Shown: positions 55,083 through 63,403 of the stretch, in pieces
How positions within the stretch are numbered: the stretch's first letter is position 1
How the letters are laid out: the number at the start of each line of letters is the position of its first letter
NCBI RefSeq assembly: GCF_001742225.1
Contig: NZ_CP017076.1
Span: 868,001 to 932,000 of the forward strand
From: Novosphingobium resinovorum
GTDB taxonomy: Bacteria > Pseudomonadota > Alphaproteobacteria > Sphingomonadales > Sphingomonadaceae
Reading direction: 5' to 3'
Length of the DNA: 64,000 bases
Notes under the pieces: generated by a model
Told to the model about the DNA's origin: nothing
The model's input: only the letters and a program-made list of their open reading frames with translations
The model's database searches: none
Made by a program: the position numbers and the translations under genes

Positions 55083-55522
55083 GAACGCTCCTGTCATTTG
55101 GATGGGCCCGCTCTCGGAAGCGGGCAGGCAAGAACCAAAACAGCCGCGATGTGCCTGGTTCCATATCTCATCCAGTCCGGCGCCGAAGATGCGCCAGGGC
55201 GTTCTTCGGCAGACGCTGCCCGACAAGAATACCCTTTGTTCATGAACGGCGTGCTGCTGGCCCTGTCACGACGCTGACAGTTCCGAATTGGCCCGATCGC
55301 CACCACGCCTTGTCATTTATCGATGCGGGGTAATTTGATACGGCAAGTCTGGATTAACGGAGTCATCCATTAAGGCTGCAGGTGGGTCCGGTTCAACAGT
55401 AGCAACTGTCCGATCAAGGTGTCGCCGACCGTCGCATCAGAGCCAGGCCATAGGATGTTTCGCTTCGAAGGGATCAAGTTTGCCGGCTGATGGTTGAAGC
55501 AACTCTCAAGAAGGATAACATC
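55083..55522. other. 440-bp intergenic region between divergent stress genes
   Basis: No gene is visible. It should hold the promoters of the SDR (leftward) and of the four-helix protein (rightward). Confidence 0.5.
55139..55162 (-). promoter_or_regulatory. possible EcfG-type stress promoter
   Basis: On the minus strand GGAAC (55162-55158) is followed after 16 bases by GTT, close to the alphaproteobacterial general-stress consensus GGAAC-N16/17-CGTT. It lies about 57 bp before the SDR start. It is one base short of the usual -10, so the call is tentative. Confidence 0.3.
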
Positions 55523-55969
55523 ATGACCACGCAAAGCACGATCTCAACGCTCAACGGCCTGATCAAAACGACCCTCGATAGCATGAAGGGCTATGAGGAC
55601 GCTGCCAAGGACGCTGAGAGCACCCAGTTCGCTACGATGTTCGCTGAGTTCGCGCGCGACCGCAGCGCGGCGGCGAGCGACCTTCAGGCCGAAGTTCGCC
55701 GATTGGGTGGAACCCCTGAGGACGACAGCAGCTTCCTCGCCGCCGCTCACCGGACGTTTATGGACCTGAAGCAGGCTATTACCGGCAAAGACGACAAAGC
55801 GATCATCCAGGAAGTCGAGCGTGGTGAAGACCACATCAAAGCCAAGTTCGAAGACGCGCTGCGCGACAGTGAGTTGGAACCGTCTTCGCGTTCCGCTGTA
55901 GAAAAGGCCTTCGTATCCGTCAAAGAAGGTCACGATAAAATGAGCGCGTTAAAGCACAGCATTGCATGA
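55523..55969 (+). CDS. PA2169-family four-helix-bundle protein (DUF2383)
   Basis: The 148-residue protein has the family start 'STISTLNGLIKTTLDSMKGYEDAAKDA' and conserved 'FAEFARDRSAAASDLQAEV' and 'DKAIIQEVERGEDHIKAKFEDAL'. The fold is a ferritin-like four-helix bundle, and members are induced in stationary phase or on stress. The ATG at 55523 was chosen over an in-frame upstream start because AAGGATAA precedes it and the family begins here. A terminator follows directly. Confidence 0.9.
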   Translation: MTTQSTISTLNGLIKTTLDSMKGYEDAAKDAESTQFATMFAEFARDRSAAASDLQAEVRRLGGTPEDDSSFLAAAHRTFMDLKQAITGKDDKAIIQEVERGEDHIKAKFEDALRDSELEPSSRSAVEKAFVSVKEGHDKMSALKHSIA

Positions 55970-55978
55970 CAAGATTAA

Positions 55979-56000
55979 GGCCGCCCGTTTATGGGCGGCC
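55979..56000 (+). terminator. rho-independent terminator
   Basis: GGCCGCCC, loop GTTTAT and GGGCGGCC are followed by TTTCT. The strong 8-bp stem lies 10 bp after the PA2169-type gene. Confidence 0.85.
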
Positions 56001-56154
56001 TTTCTACGTCCGGACGAAGGCTGCTTTGGTGGCTTCTGGTCATTCATGGTCATGCCGGAGAGAATGAAGGTCCAGACGACGGAAAAGGCATCAATCGCCC
56101 AGTAGCGTAGGATCGCCAACATCCGCATGCGGGCGATCCTTTTTCGAAAGTAGC

Positions 56155-57606
56155 TTAAGGCCCTACGTCGCTCACAGAGGTGCGCAGGCGATAACCTTGA
56201 CGCGACGAAAAGCCTAGGGCAGCGGCCACGGGGTCATTCCAGCCATAGGGGTCGGAGCGGATGACGGGCTCACCATCCTCACCGAGCACCACAGTCTGGT
56301 AGAGCAACCTCACGGGAATCTCGCGCGGCAGCTTAACGAACGTCTCTTCGCCGGTCGCATGAGCTTTGTGCCATTCGTCGAGTACTCCTTCGTCCTTCGC
56401 AAGCATCTCGGCGAACCCCAGAGCATCTTCTACGCGCACGCAGCCGTGACTGCGCTGACGCTGGACCTCCTGGAAGATCTGCTTGGTGGGCGTGTCGTGC
56501 AGGTAGATCTGGTGTTCGTTCTTCATGTCGAACTTCACGAGGCCGAGTGAATTTTTCGGTCCAGGCTGCTGGACAACCCAGCCATCCTTCCATGCCATGT
56601 TATTGCGCTCAAGGTAGGCGCTCCCCTTGCCGGCGATCTCCTTGTTCTGGATCGAGCGCGGCACTGTCCACGTTGGGTTGGCGACGAGGCGATAGATCGG
56701 CGATCCCAACTGCGGTGTCGCGTTCTCAGGCTCACCGACGACCACTTTGCGGCTGTCGGCGACCTTACCGTCGCGCCAGTAGAGCAGGCGTCCCGCGGCA
56801 ACGTTGACGTCAATACGCGTGGGGGCGGGAGTGCGGTCGAGCCAGCGCAACCGCTCCATCGCCACGGCCATCGTCCGGGCCCGGTCCGCGTCCGACAGGT
56901 TCAGGATTTCGAGCGCATCGGTGCCGATGACGCCGTCGGGCTTGATCCCGTAGTCCGCCTGCATGCGCTGCACCGCGCGGACCATCGCTGGGTTGTAGCT
57001 GTTTCCCTGCGCAGCAGAGCGATCGAGGTAGTCTGAGGCGACAAGCTGGCGCGCGATCGCGGGAACCCGCGCGTCAGTGACGCCAGGCTTCAGCGGCTCG
57101 CCCTTGTCGGGAATCGTGGAGGCGGGCGCGCTGCCCTGCTTGCGCAGCGCGAGATAGGACCTGGACAGCGCGCGGTAGCCGTCGTCCTGCGGAGCCAGCC
57201 CATCGAGCCATTTGTCCAGATTGCCTTCCTTGAGAGCTGCGCCCAGACCATTCAGCAGGTTCGGATTGGGCCGGGTGACGGTATAGACGTCATAGAGCTT
57301 GGCCGGATCAGACGCCCCGCGGGCTAGCGCCGACGCGTAACGCAACGCGCTTTGCGTCAGGGCGCGGTCGCCTTCGGCATTGCCGGGCTGGCCATCCACA
57401 GCGAACCGCACCCGGTCGAGGCCATGCGCGGCACGGCGGCCGATTGCATCGCGCAACTGCCGGACAGCCCCATCATTCCAGCGCACCTGGTCAATGTTGA
57501 TCGGCGGCGCTTCGGTTGTCTGGGACGTATTGTCAGGCTTCGAATGGCACGCGGGGAGCGCGACCGTCAGGGCCAGCAACGAGCAAGCGATCACACTTCT
57601 ATGCAC
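56155..57606 (-). CDS. L,D-transpeptidase lipoprotein (YcbB/LdtD type)
   Basis: The 483-residue protein starts at GTG 57606 with CAGGAG upstream. A lipobox 'LTVALPAC' follows. A peptidoglycan-binding domain ('YNPAMVRAVQRMQADYGIKPDGVIGTDALEIL') lies around residue 210, and the YkuD catalytic domain comes next. Its active Cys is in 'QRSHGCVRVEDAL'. The enzyme forms 3-3 cross-links or anchors proteins to peptidoglycan in the periplasm. Length and domain order match YcbB. It is co-oriented with a second, smaller transpeptidase gene 61 bp upstream. Confidence 0.92.
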   Translation of the reverse strand: MHRSVIACSLLALTVALPACHSKPDNTSQTTEAPPINIDQVRWNDGAVRQLRDAIGRRAAHGLDRVRFAVDGQPGNAEGDRALTQSALRYASALARGASDPAKLYDVYTVTRPNPNLLNGLGAALKEGNLDKWLDGLAPQDDGYRALSRSYLALRKQGSAPASTIPDKGEPLKPGVTDARVPAIARQLVASDYLDRSAAQGNSYNPAMVRAVQRMQADYGIKPDGVIGTDALEILNLSDADRARTMAVAMERLRWLDRTPAPTRIDVNVAAGRLLYWRDGKVADSRKVVVGEPENATPQLGSPIYRLVANPTWTVPRSIQNKEIAGKGSAYLERNNMAWKDGWVVQQPGPKNSLGLVKFDMKNEHQIYLHDTPTKQIFQEVQRQRSHGCVRVEDALGFAEMLAKDEGVLDEWHKAHATGEETFVKLPREIPVRLLYQTVVLGEDGEPVIRSDPYGWNDPVAAALGFSSRQGYRLRTSVSDVGP

Positions 57607-57667
57607 ACGGATCTCCTGGTAAGACCCGTATGACAACTTATGGAAATCACGTAGGTTTCATGCTGCC

Positions 57668-58372
57668 CTAAGCGCGGGCTGCAAAGACCATCCGTCCTTC
57701 GCCGAGGAAGCTGAACACGTCGCTGAGCTTATCCTCGCCGACCGCGAAGCATCCCTGACTGCGGCCCAGCTTGCCATGGGAGGGGATCATGTCGTCGTTC
57801 GCATACCAAGCGCTATGGATTACGATGGCGCGGCTGAGCGCGTTGTTGTTCGTCGGGTCGAGCCCCACCAGACGCTGCGACCGACCGTGCTTTCCTGTAT
57901 AGTAATCCGCCGTAAGGAAAGCGCCCTCACTCGAGGCATTGGAGCCGAAGGCGTTGGAGAACCGCTCAAGGAACCCGGTATGCCCCGGATCGGAGCCCGA
58001 ACCATGCGCGACCAGTAACCGCGAAGCCTTACCGCTCACTACATCGAGGAAGTGCAGCCGGGGATCGGAAGATGGCGCAGTAAAATCTACAATGGCTATC
58101 CGGTCTCGCGCCTTGACCGAACCTGAGTGCTGCTCCAGCGCAGATAGAGCCCGGCGCAGCAGCGCCGGGTCCACCGAAAAGCGAGCGGCATCTAAAGTCG
58201 TCTGCGGCATGCCCGAAGAACTACGGGGGGCAGCTGGAATAGCGGTTGGCCGGCGCGGCGGTGACGATTCTAAAAGTGGCTTGGCGGCCGGCGCGGCAAG
58301 GGCCGCGAGAGCAATGCCCGCGCTTGAAATCATCATGGCGCGCCGGTCGGGTCGGAAAGTCAGATCAGCCAT
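57668..58372 (-). CDS. murein L,D-transpeptidase catalytic-domain protein (YkuD_2 type)
   Basis: The 234-residue protein has an N-terminal export signal ('RRAMMISSAGIALAALAAPAA', with two Arg near the start), a Pro-rich linker and the YkuD_2 domain. The active-site segment is 'GKLGRSQGCFAV' with catalytic Cys, and the conserved His is in 'AIVIHSAWYAND'. It would modify the cell wall in the periplasm. The start ATG at 58372 gives the complete signal region. It lies upstream of the YcbB-type gene and may be co-transcribed with it. Confidence 0.85.
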   Translation of the reverse strand: MADLTFRPDRRAMMISSAGIALAALAAPAAKPLLESSPPRRPTAIPAAPRSSSGMPQTTLDAARFSVDPALLRRALSALEQHSGSVKARDRIAIVDFTAPSSDPRLHFLDVVSGKASRLLVAHGSGSDPGHTGFLERFSNAFGSNASSEGAFLTADYYTGKHGRSQRLVGLDPTNNNALSRAIVIHSAWYANDDMIPSHGKLGRSQGCFAVGEDKLSDVFSFLGEGRMVFAARA

Positions 58373-58678
58373 GCCTCCGATAATGGCTATATCGGCTTGC
58401 GATTAAATAGTCCTTGGCGACTTTTGTTGGGGCACTTTTGTACTTAAGCGGCGAACCGTTCTAGATAAGCGGTCGGTAGTTTGAAGCGCCACTTCAATTC
58501 TGGAACAAATTTCCCGCGCTGAAATCTCTTGCGGTTTTCAAACACTGTGTCCGGACTGCAAAATCCCGAAACATGTCTCGCAAACAGGGTGAGAGTGGTG
58601 CTAAGGCGCAAGATGTCAGGTCTACCTGTGAAACTCCGGGCGTGCTTTGTTAGGTTGTCGCCCCGCCAGTCACTGCAG
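58373..58678. other. 306-bp region without a supported gene
   Basis: A 108-residue minus-strand frame at 58444-58770 overlaps the next gene and has no family features, so it was not called. Confidence 0.5.
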
Positions 58679-58936
58679 CTACTGGTAAGGGGCCTTGCTT
58701 GGGCCTTTTCTTTCTTCCACGACATCCTGCTGAGCGCCCTCAGCCGCACCCTCCTTCGCCGCGTCGGCAACCGAATTTTCGAACATTCGCTTGAGAACCC
58801 AGCCTACGGCGAAGGTGACAGACGCCGTCACTACCGCGCGAACCGCAGTTTCCTTCAGCGACCGAACGAACTGCTTACGCTGTAGTCGCCCCGGCTGACC
58901 CGCGACTGCGTCTGCTAGCCTCTCCCTGGTTCGCAT
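58679..58936 (-). CDS. small membrane protein of unknown function
   Basis: The 85-residue protein has a basic N-terminal region ('GRLQRKQFVRSLKETAVRAV'), one hydrophobic segment (about 33-50, 'AVVTASVTFAVGWVLKRM') and an acidic tail. The pattern suggests a single-pass inner-membrane protein. No family was recognised. Confidence 0.55.
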   Translation of the reverse strand: MRTRERLADAVAGQPGRLQRKQFVRSLKETAVRAVVTASVTFAVGWVLKRMFENSVADAAKEGAAEGAQQDVVEERKGPSKAPYQ

Positions 58937-59051
58937 CGGACCGTCCCTTAAATTATTGCATGATCATCAGATAACGCCCATTCGCAGCTCTGGATGCGCT
59001 AAATCGATCGCCGGACCTACGATGCGGCGCTTAGGACACCCCGCTGACAGA

Positions 59052-59360
59052 TTAGCCGCAGGCGACTTCAACCGCACCAGCCTCGCGGAAAGCCTGGGTG
59101 ACCGCATCGCCTTCATCCTCGTTCATATCCACCGAGACGACAAGCTGACCTTCGTATGCCGCGCCAGAGGCATCGGGCGTTTCCCGGTTTTGTCCGCTCG
59201 CGACGTCCGCCCCGGCAGGCTGATCGCCAGCGCTGTTTTTGCTCCCCGCGGGCTCGATGAAGATGTCGGTCCGTTCTATGCCATATTCCTGAACGAGGTG
59301 CTCGACTGCAAGCTCGACTTCCCGGCGGCCAGGAAACAGTGCCTTGATGGTGGTGGACAT
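59052..59360 (-). CDS. small acidic protein of unknown function
   Basis: From the ATG at 59360 (GGAG upstream) the protein has 102 residues. It begins 'MSTTIKALFPGRREVELAVE' and contains 'LVQEYGIERTDIFIEPAG' and 'VVSVDMNEDEGDAVTQAFREAGAVEV'. The beta-alpha-beta pattern resembles small regulatory or stress-induced domains such as YflT, but I cannot name the family. Confidence 0.6.
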   Translation of the reverse strand: MSTTIKALFPGRREVELAVEHLVQEYGIERTDIFIEPAGSKNSAGDQPAGADVASGQNRETPDASGAAYEGQLVVSVDMNEDEGDAVTQAFREAGAVEVACG

Positions 59361-59540
59361 GCATCTACTCCATTTACAGGTATTGAGAGCGCAAGGGCAC
59401 TGACATAGTTCCCGCGGCACGCCGTAATCGAACTCGCTGATTCCTTCGCTGTCACCTGGGCGAGGACATCTACCCGCGCATCGGCAACGCGCTGTTCCTG
59501 ATTCGATGAGCTAGGGCGGAACCGGCCCCGGCCTGCCGGT

Positions 59541-60161
59541 CTAAACCGGGGCCGGCGCCGGTTGTATGGCGTAATGGATCGGCTTGAACGACCCGCCGTT
59601 CGATGCATAGGCCGAGCAGGCGGTCAGCCCGATCACGCAGTCCTCGGCGGCGCGCAGGCGGATCAGGTCGCCCGCGACGCTGGTGGGCGGGATCACCGAG
59701 ATGCGCCCCGTATCCTGCTCCACCGGCACGTTCATGAAAAGGTTGAACGCGGTGGGGATTGCGTCCTCCTCGATCCCGTAGGGCGAGAGCGCTGCGGCGA
59801 GGTTGCCGAAACATCCGCGATGGACCGGCTTGTCGGGATAAAAGTGGCGGAACGTCGCCTCGCTGCAGGGGGTCAGCAGGAAGTCGTGACGGCCGACGGT
59901 GTCCTCGACGATCTCCAGCAGCACCCGCGAGCGGTTGGACCAGAGCCGGTTGCCGGTGGTGAGCCTGATGGTCTCCTCATAGTCGAACGTGCGCCCGTTC
60001 GAGATGACCTCGCGAACATCGTGCGCCGCGAAGGCCAGCAGGTCGGCGACCTGGCAGCCCTGCGGGTCGGTTACGGTGAGTATCTCGCCCGCGCCGAGCA
60101 GGAAGGCGGCGCCACTGCGAGGACCGATCACTTCGGGCTCAATCCCTTTCGCATCGCTCAT
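59541..60161 (-). CDS. DUF1989 / urea-carboxylase-associated family protein
   Basis: The 206-residue protein shows the DUF1989 pattern: 'LTVTDPQGCQVADLLAF', 'TRT..Y'-like 'NGRTFDYEETIRLTTGNRLWSN', 'HDFLLTPCSEATF', 'NLFMNVPVEQDTGRISV' and 'GLTACSAYASNGG'. The family is linked to urea and guanidine metabolism. The ATG overlaps the stop of the GntA-like gene (ATGA), so the two form a coupled pair. No urea carboxylase or allophanate hydrolase gene is nearby, and the reaction is unknown. Confidence 0.85.
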   Translation of the reverse strand: MSDAKGIEPEVIGPRSGAAFLLGAGEILTVTDPQGCQVADLLAFAAHDVREVISNGRTFDYEETIRLTTGNRLWSNRSRVLLEIVEDTVGRHDFLLTPCSEATFRHFYPDKPVHRGCFGNLAAALSPYGIEEDAIPTAFNLFMNVPVEQDTGRISVIPPTSVAGDLIRLRAAEDCVIGLTACSAYASNGGSFKPIHYAIQPAPAPV

Positions 60162-60830
60162 ACACGCGGGTCCCTGAACGGGCAGCCCCAGTCCGGCTCG
60201 ACCGCGCGGCCGCTGTACTGGCGCGCCTCGCTCGCCTCGCCGTGGCGCGCTAGCATGGGATTGAGCGAGCCCGCGATGGCGAGGTCACGGTCGAGGATGC
60301 GCTCGCGCATGCGCTCGTAGCGGCCTTCGGCGCGTAGTTTCTCGAACTGTTCGTGCAGGTTGAACACCAGCACCGGGCGCGTGAAACGTCGCGCGGGCCG
60401 CGAGGCATTGGGGTGCAGGCCGACGACGAAGAACGCGCTGCCACCGAAGCTGAGCGAGAAGTGCGGATTCGGGATCGGGGCTTACCGCATCGTCGTAGGG
60501 CTGGCCGAGCCAGGCGTCCTTGTCCGCGAAGGACTGGATGCGCTCCCACATCGCGTGTTCGAACGCGCGCTCGGTGAGGTCGTCGGGGCCTTCGAAGACG
60601 ACAGCCAGGCTGCGCAGTCCTTCCGGGTCGCCCTGATAGTCCTGGCTCCACTGCAGCAGCTCCCGGTGGATCACCACGTCGTTCCAGGCGCTGGTCAGGT
60701 CGCGCGCCGCAACGACCTTGAGCGAACCCTTGGCCAGCGCCGACTTCGCCCCCACGCAAGGGAACGCGGGGTCGCGAATGAACGCTGTGAATTCTTCCTC
60801 CAGGTTCCGGAGCGAGGGGTCGGCCATCAT
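60158..60830 (-). pseudogene. YqcI/YcgG (GntA-like) heme N-hydroxylase, single frameshift
   Basis: The start ATG is at 60830 with GGAGAG upstream. The first frame covers 'MADPSLRNLEEEFTAFIRDP', 'FPCVGAKSALAKGSLKV' and 'LAVVFEGPDDLTERAFEHAMW'. Near 60470, after 'AVSPDP', one extra base shifts the frame. The family sequence continues in the next frame as 'NPHFSLSFGGSAFFVVGLHP' and 'FTRPVLVFNLHEQFEKLR' to the stop at 60158. Intact members are heme enzymes; GntA hydroxylates a guanidine nitrogen in guanitoxin synthesis. The frameshift could be a real mutation or a sequencing error. Confidence 0.82.
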
Positions 60831-60950
60831 GCATTTCTCTCCATCCCGGATGTAAACGAACGACGGCCGGAAAGGTGTCCACCCCTCGTCGCAAGATCGA
60901 AGAACCTGCGGTGTTCGCTGCTTGGGAAAGGGCATTGAAAAGGTGATGCC

Positions 60951-61295
60951 ATGCACGTACTGATTATCGAGACGGCCCGCTGTTCGCCATGTTGATACAG
61001 AATGCTCTGGAGGACGCGGGCGCGACCAGCTTTCATACCGTCGAACATAAAACCGATGCGGTAATTTCGGCCCGGGACCACCGACCCGCATTCATCACCT
61101 CCGACATGGAATTGAAGGAAGGCACCGGCCCGCCGCCGTGCGCACCATCCACGATGAACTCGGCGACATACCAGTGGTCTTTGTCACGGCCACGCCGGAC
61201 AAAGCATGCCCTGCGACCCGCCCGGTTCGGTGCTCGCCAAGCCCTTTGCCAACGACGAGCTGGAGCGGGCATTCCGCAAGGCGCTGACGGCGTGA
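60951..61295 (+). pseudogene. response-regulator receiver protein with several frameshifts
   Basis: Pieces in different frames rebuild a CheY-like receiver: 'MHVLIIE', then 'LFAMLIQNALEDAGATSFHTVE', 'AFITSDMELKEGTGP', 'IHDELGDIPVVFVTATPDKA' and 'VLAKPFANDELERAFRKAL'. At least three frame changes are needed (near 60972, 61131 and 61210). The phospho-acceptor Asp ('TSDMEL') and Lys ('AKPF') positions can still be seen. This is an old pseudogene. Confidence 0.8.
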
Positions 61296-61495
61296 AAAGG
61301 CCAGTCGGCCGCCGGCCTTCACGCTTGACTGAGAACACCTTCATGGTGGCCGCGCCCTGGACTGAACCAGGGAGGGCAACTGGGTTACGGTCCTGCACCC
61401 CATCGCGGCACGCGCCGCGATGAAATCTCTTCTTCCTTTGGCACCAGGAGCAGCGCTTCGCGTTCCTCGGTTCTATCCGACTAAGGAGTTGCCGC

Positions 61496-62092
61496 TTGGA
61501 AAACGTCGCCGGTTGGATCGCGCCCGCTGCCACGATGATCGCCGCCATGATGACCGGAGCCAATCTCGGTACGCGGGTCACAGGCTGGGGATTCGTCGTC
61601 TTCACTATAGGGTCAATCGCATGGTCGCTCGTCGGCCTGACGACGGAGCAGACCAATTTACTGGCTACCAATGGCTTTCTGACCCTTGTCAACCTGATCG
61701 GTATCTGGCGCTGGCTGGGCAAGCAGCGGGCGTACGAGGATGGCGGTAGGTCAGCCACCGAAGCAAGTCGGCGCTCCGCCTATCCCACACTGTTCACCGC
61801 GACAGGCATGGCCGGCATGCCTGTTACGACCAGCGATGGCGAGCCGATCGGCAAGGCGGTCGAAGCGCTCGTTACCTGTGAGGACGGCAGCGTTAGTTAC
61901 GTCGTGGTGGCCGCCAACGGTGTCGGCGGTATCGGCGAGGAACTTCGTGCCGTTGACCGAACGCAGATCGACTTCGCTTGCGACCAGCTAAAGCTGCGGC
62001 GCTCTCGCGATTGGTTCGAAAGCCTGCCGCCTCTCGTTGACGGAGACTGGCCCGCCGCACCCGCGGAGATGGCCCAGGGCGACCGTCGCTGA
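61496..62092 (+). CDS. PRC-barrel domain membrane protein
   Basis: The 198-residue protein starts at TTG 61496 with TAAGGAG upstream. The N-terminal half has two hydrophobic segments ('GWIAPAATMIAAMMTGA', 'WGFVVFTIGSIAWSLVGL') and a third near 'LVNLIGIWRWLG'. The C-terminal half is a PRC-barrel ('TSDGEPIGKAVEALVTCEDGSVSYVVVAANG'). Such proteins are common near stress genes in sphingomonads and rhizobia; their function is not known. Confidence 0.75.
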   Translation: MENVAGWIAPAATMIAAMMTGANLGTRVTGWGFVVFTIGSIAWSLVGLTTEQTNLLATNGFLTLVNLIGIWRWLGKQRAYEDGGRSATEASRRSAYPTLFTATGMAGMPVTTSDGEPIGKAVEALVTCEDGSVSYVVVAANGVGGIGEELRAVDRTQIDFACDQLKLRRSRDWFESLPPLVDGDWPAAPAEMAQGDRR

Positions 62093-62199
62093 ACGCTTTT
62101 CATCGTTCAGGAGGGCCTGCCCTTGCGCGTGTACGGAGTAGGTCATCCGCCAAGCCATTTGAGAGTGATCCGCAACAGGAGCGAAAGTCTGGATCGCCG

Positions 62200-62234
62200 G
62201 TTATCTTTCGGCAGGCTACCTGCCGAAAGATAAC
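62200..62234. repeat. perfect 16-bp inverted repeat upstream of a hemerythrin gene
   Basis: GTTATCTTTCGGCAGG and its complement flank a 3-nt loop (CTA), ending 15 bp before the ATG at 62250. It could be an operator, an mRNA leader hairpin, or a terminator for transcription from upstream. Confidence 0.8.
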
Positions 62235-62249
62235 AGCGAAGGAAAAACC

Positions 62250-62780
62250 ATGACCAAGAAAGCGCAGGATGCGATCGCTTTGCTCAAGGCGGACCACCGT
62301 ACTGTTGAAGAACTGTTCGAGAAATTTGAGAGCGCCAAGGCTCCGACCAAGCAGGCGACGCTTGCGAAGCAGATTTGCACCGAGTTGATTATTCACACAA
62401 TCATCGAGGAAGAAATCTTCTATCCTGCCCTAAAGGGTAAGATCGAGGATGACATGTACGACGAGGCGCATGTCGAGCATGATGGTGCCAAGCTGCTGAT
62501 TAGCCAGATCCTCGCCGGAGAGCCTGGCCAAGATTTCTGGGAAGCCAAGGTGACCGTTCTGTCCGAGGAAATCAAACATCACGTCCATGAAGAAGAAATG
62601 CCCAAGGAAGGCATGTTCGCGCAGGCGCGCGCGGCGGACGTGGATTTGGATGCACTCGGCGCTCAAATGGCCGAGCGAAAGGCCGAACTACAAGCCCAGT
62701 TCGAAGCCGAAGGTCTGCCCACGCCGACCACGCGGACACTCGGTCCTGTCGAGGTCGAGCTTGGGGCTCCCGTCGCCTGA
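62250..62780 (+). CDS. hemerythrin-domain protein
   Basis: The 176-residue four-helix protein has the di-iron ligand pattern: 'KADHRTVEELFEKF', 'IIHTIIEEEIFYPAL', 'AHVEHDGAKLLI' and 'IKHHVHEEEMPKEG'. A GAAGGA ribosome-binding site precedes the ATG. Hemerythrins bind oxygen or NO or scavenge peroxide. An Ala- and Gln-rich C-terminal helix follows the core. It lies 40 bp before a second hemerythrin gene, so both are probably one operon. Confidence 0.92.
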   Translation: MTKKAQDAIALLKADHRTVEELFEKFESAKAPTKQATLAKQICTELIIHTIIEEEIFYPALKGKIEDDMYDEAHVEHDGAKLLISQILAGEPGQDFWEAKVTVLSEEIKHHVHEEEMPKEGMFAQARAADVDLDALGAQMAERKAELQAQFEAEGLPTPTTRTLGPVEVELGAPVA

Positions 62781-62820
62781 CACCTGGCGATCAACGTCCC
62801 GCTCTTGAACGGAGACCATC

Positions 62821-63360
62821 ATGTCCATAATCGACAAGGCCATAGCGGCCATCACACCACCTGAAAGTGCCGAGGCACGTGTTAAAGCCCGTGAGAAAGC
62901 TGAGGCCACAGCCCTGCCGGGCGACTGGCTGTCGCAGATCCTTACACACCATCGGGAGATCGAGGCACAGTTTGCGGCGGTCAAAGCGACAAATGACCCG
63001 GCGTCCCGACTGGCCGAGCAGAAGAAGCTCGGGCTGTTGCTGACCGCGCATTCGCTTGCCGAAGAGGCGGCAGTCTACCCGGCTCTCGCAGCCGACCATC
63101 AGGTTGGTCATGCTGAACTCGCGTATCAGGAACAGTCGGCCGCCAAAATGGAAATGGGCTTGCTGGAGCGCGTCGATCCCATGAGCCAGGATTATATCGA
63201 CAAGCTCGAGCATATCGAAGGCGCGGTTGCCCACCACGTCTATTCGGAGGAGGGCACGTGGTTCACCAAACTGGCAGAATCCGCCTCATCTGAAGAGCTA
63301 GCGTTGGTCACGGCCCGCTACAGTGAGGAATATGCACGATATATGGGCAGCCACCCCTGA
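62821..63360 (+). CDS. hemerythrin-domain protein, second copy
   Basis: The 179-residue protein has 'LTHHREIEAQFAAV', 'AHSLAEEAAVYPAL', 'GHAELAYQEQSAAKMEM' and 'VAHHVYSEEGTWFTKL' as its metal-ligand helices. An ACGGAGA precedes the ATG. It differs widely from the first copy, so the pair is not a recent duplication. It is also stress-type by context. Confidence 0.9.
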   Translation: MSIIDKAIAAITPPESAEARVKAREKAEATALPGDWLSQILTHHREIEAQFAAVKATNDPASRLAEQKKLGLLLTAHSLAEEAAVYPALAADHQVGHAELAYQEQSAAKMEMGLLERVDPMSQDYIDKLEHIEGAVAHHVYSEEGTWFTKLAESASSEELALVTARYSEEYARYMGSHP

Positions 63361-63403
63361 GACCATCGTGGTGAGCCCTCCTTCTCCCCACATGGTAGGC
63401 AGG

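Noticed and set aside
58444..58770. 108-residue minus-strand ORF
   Set aside because: It overlaps the better-supported small membrane protein gene in another frame and shows no family features.
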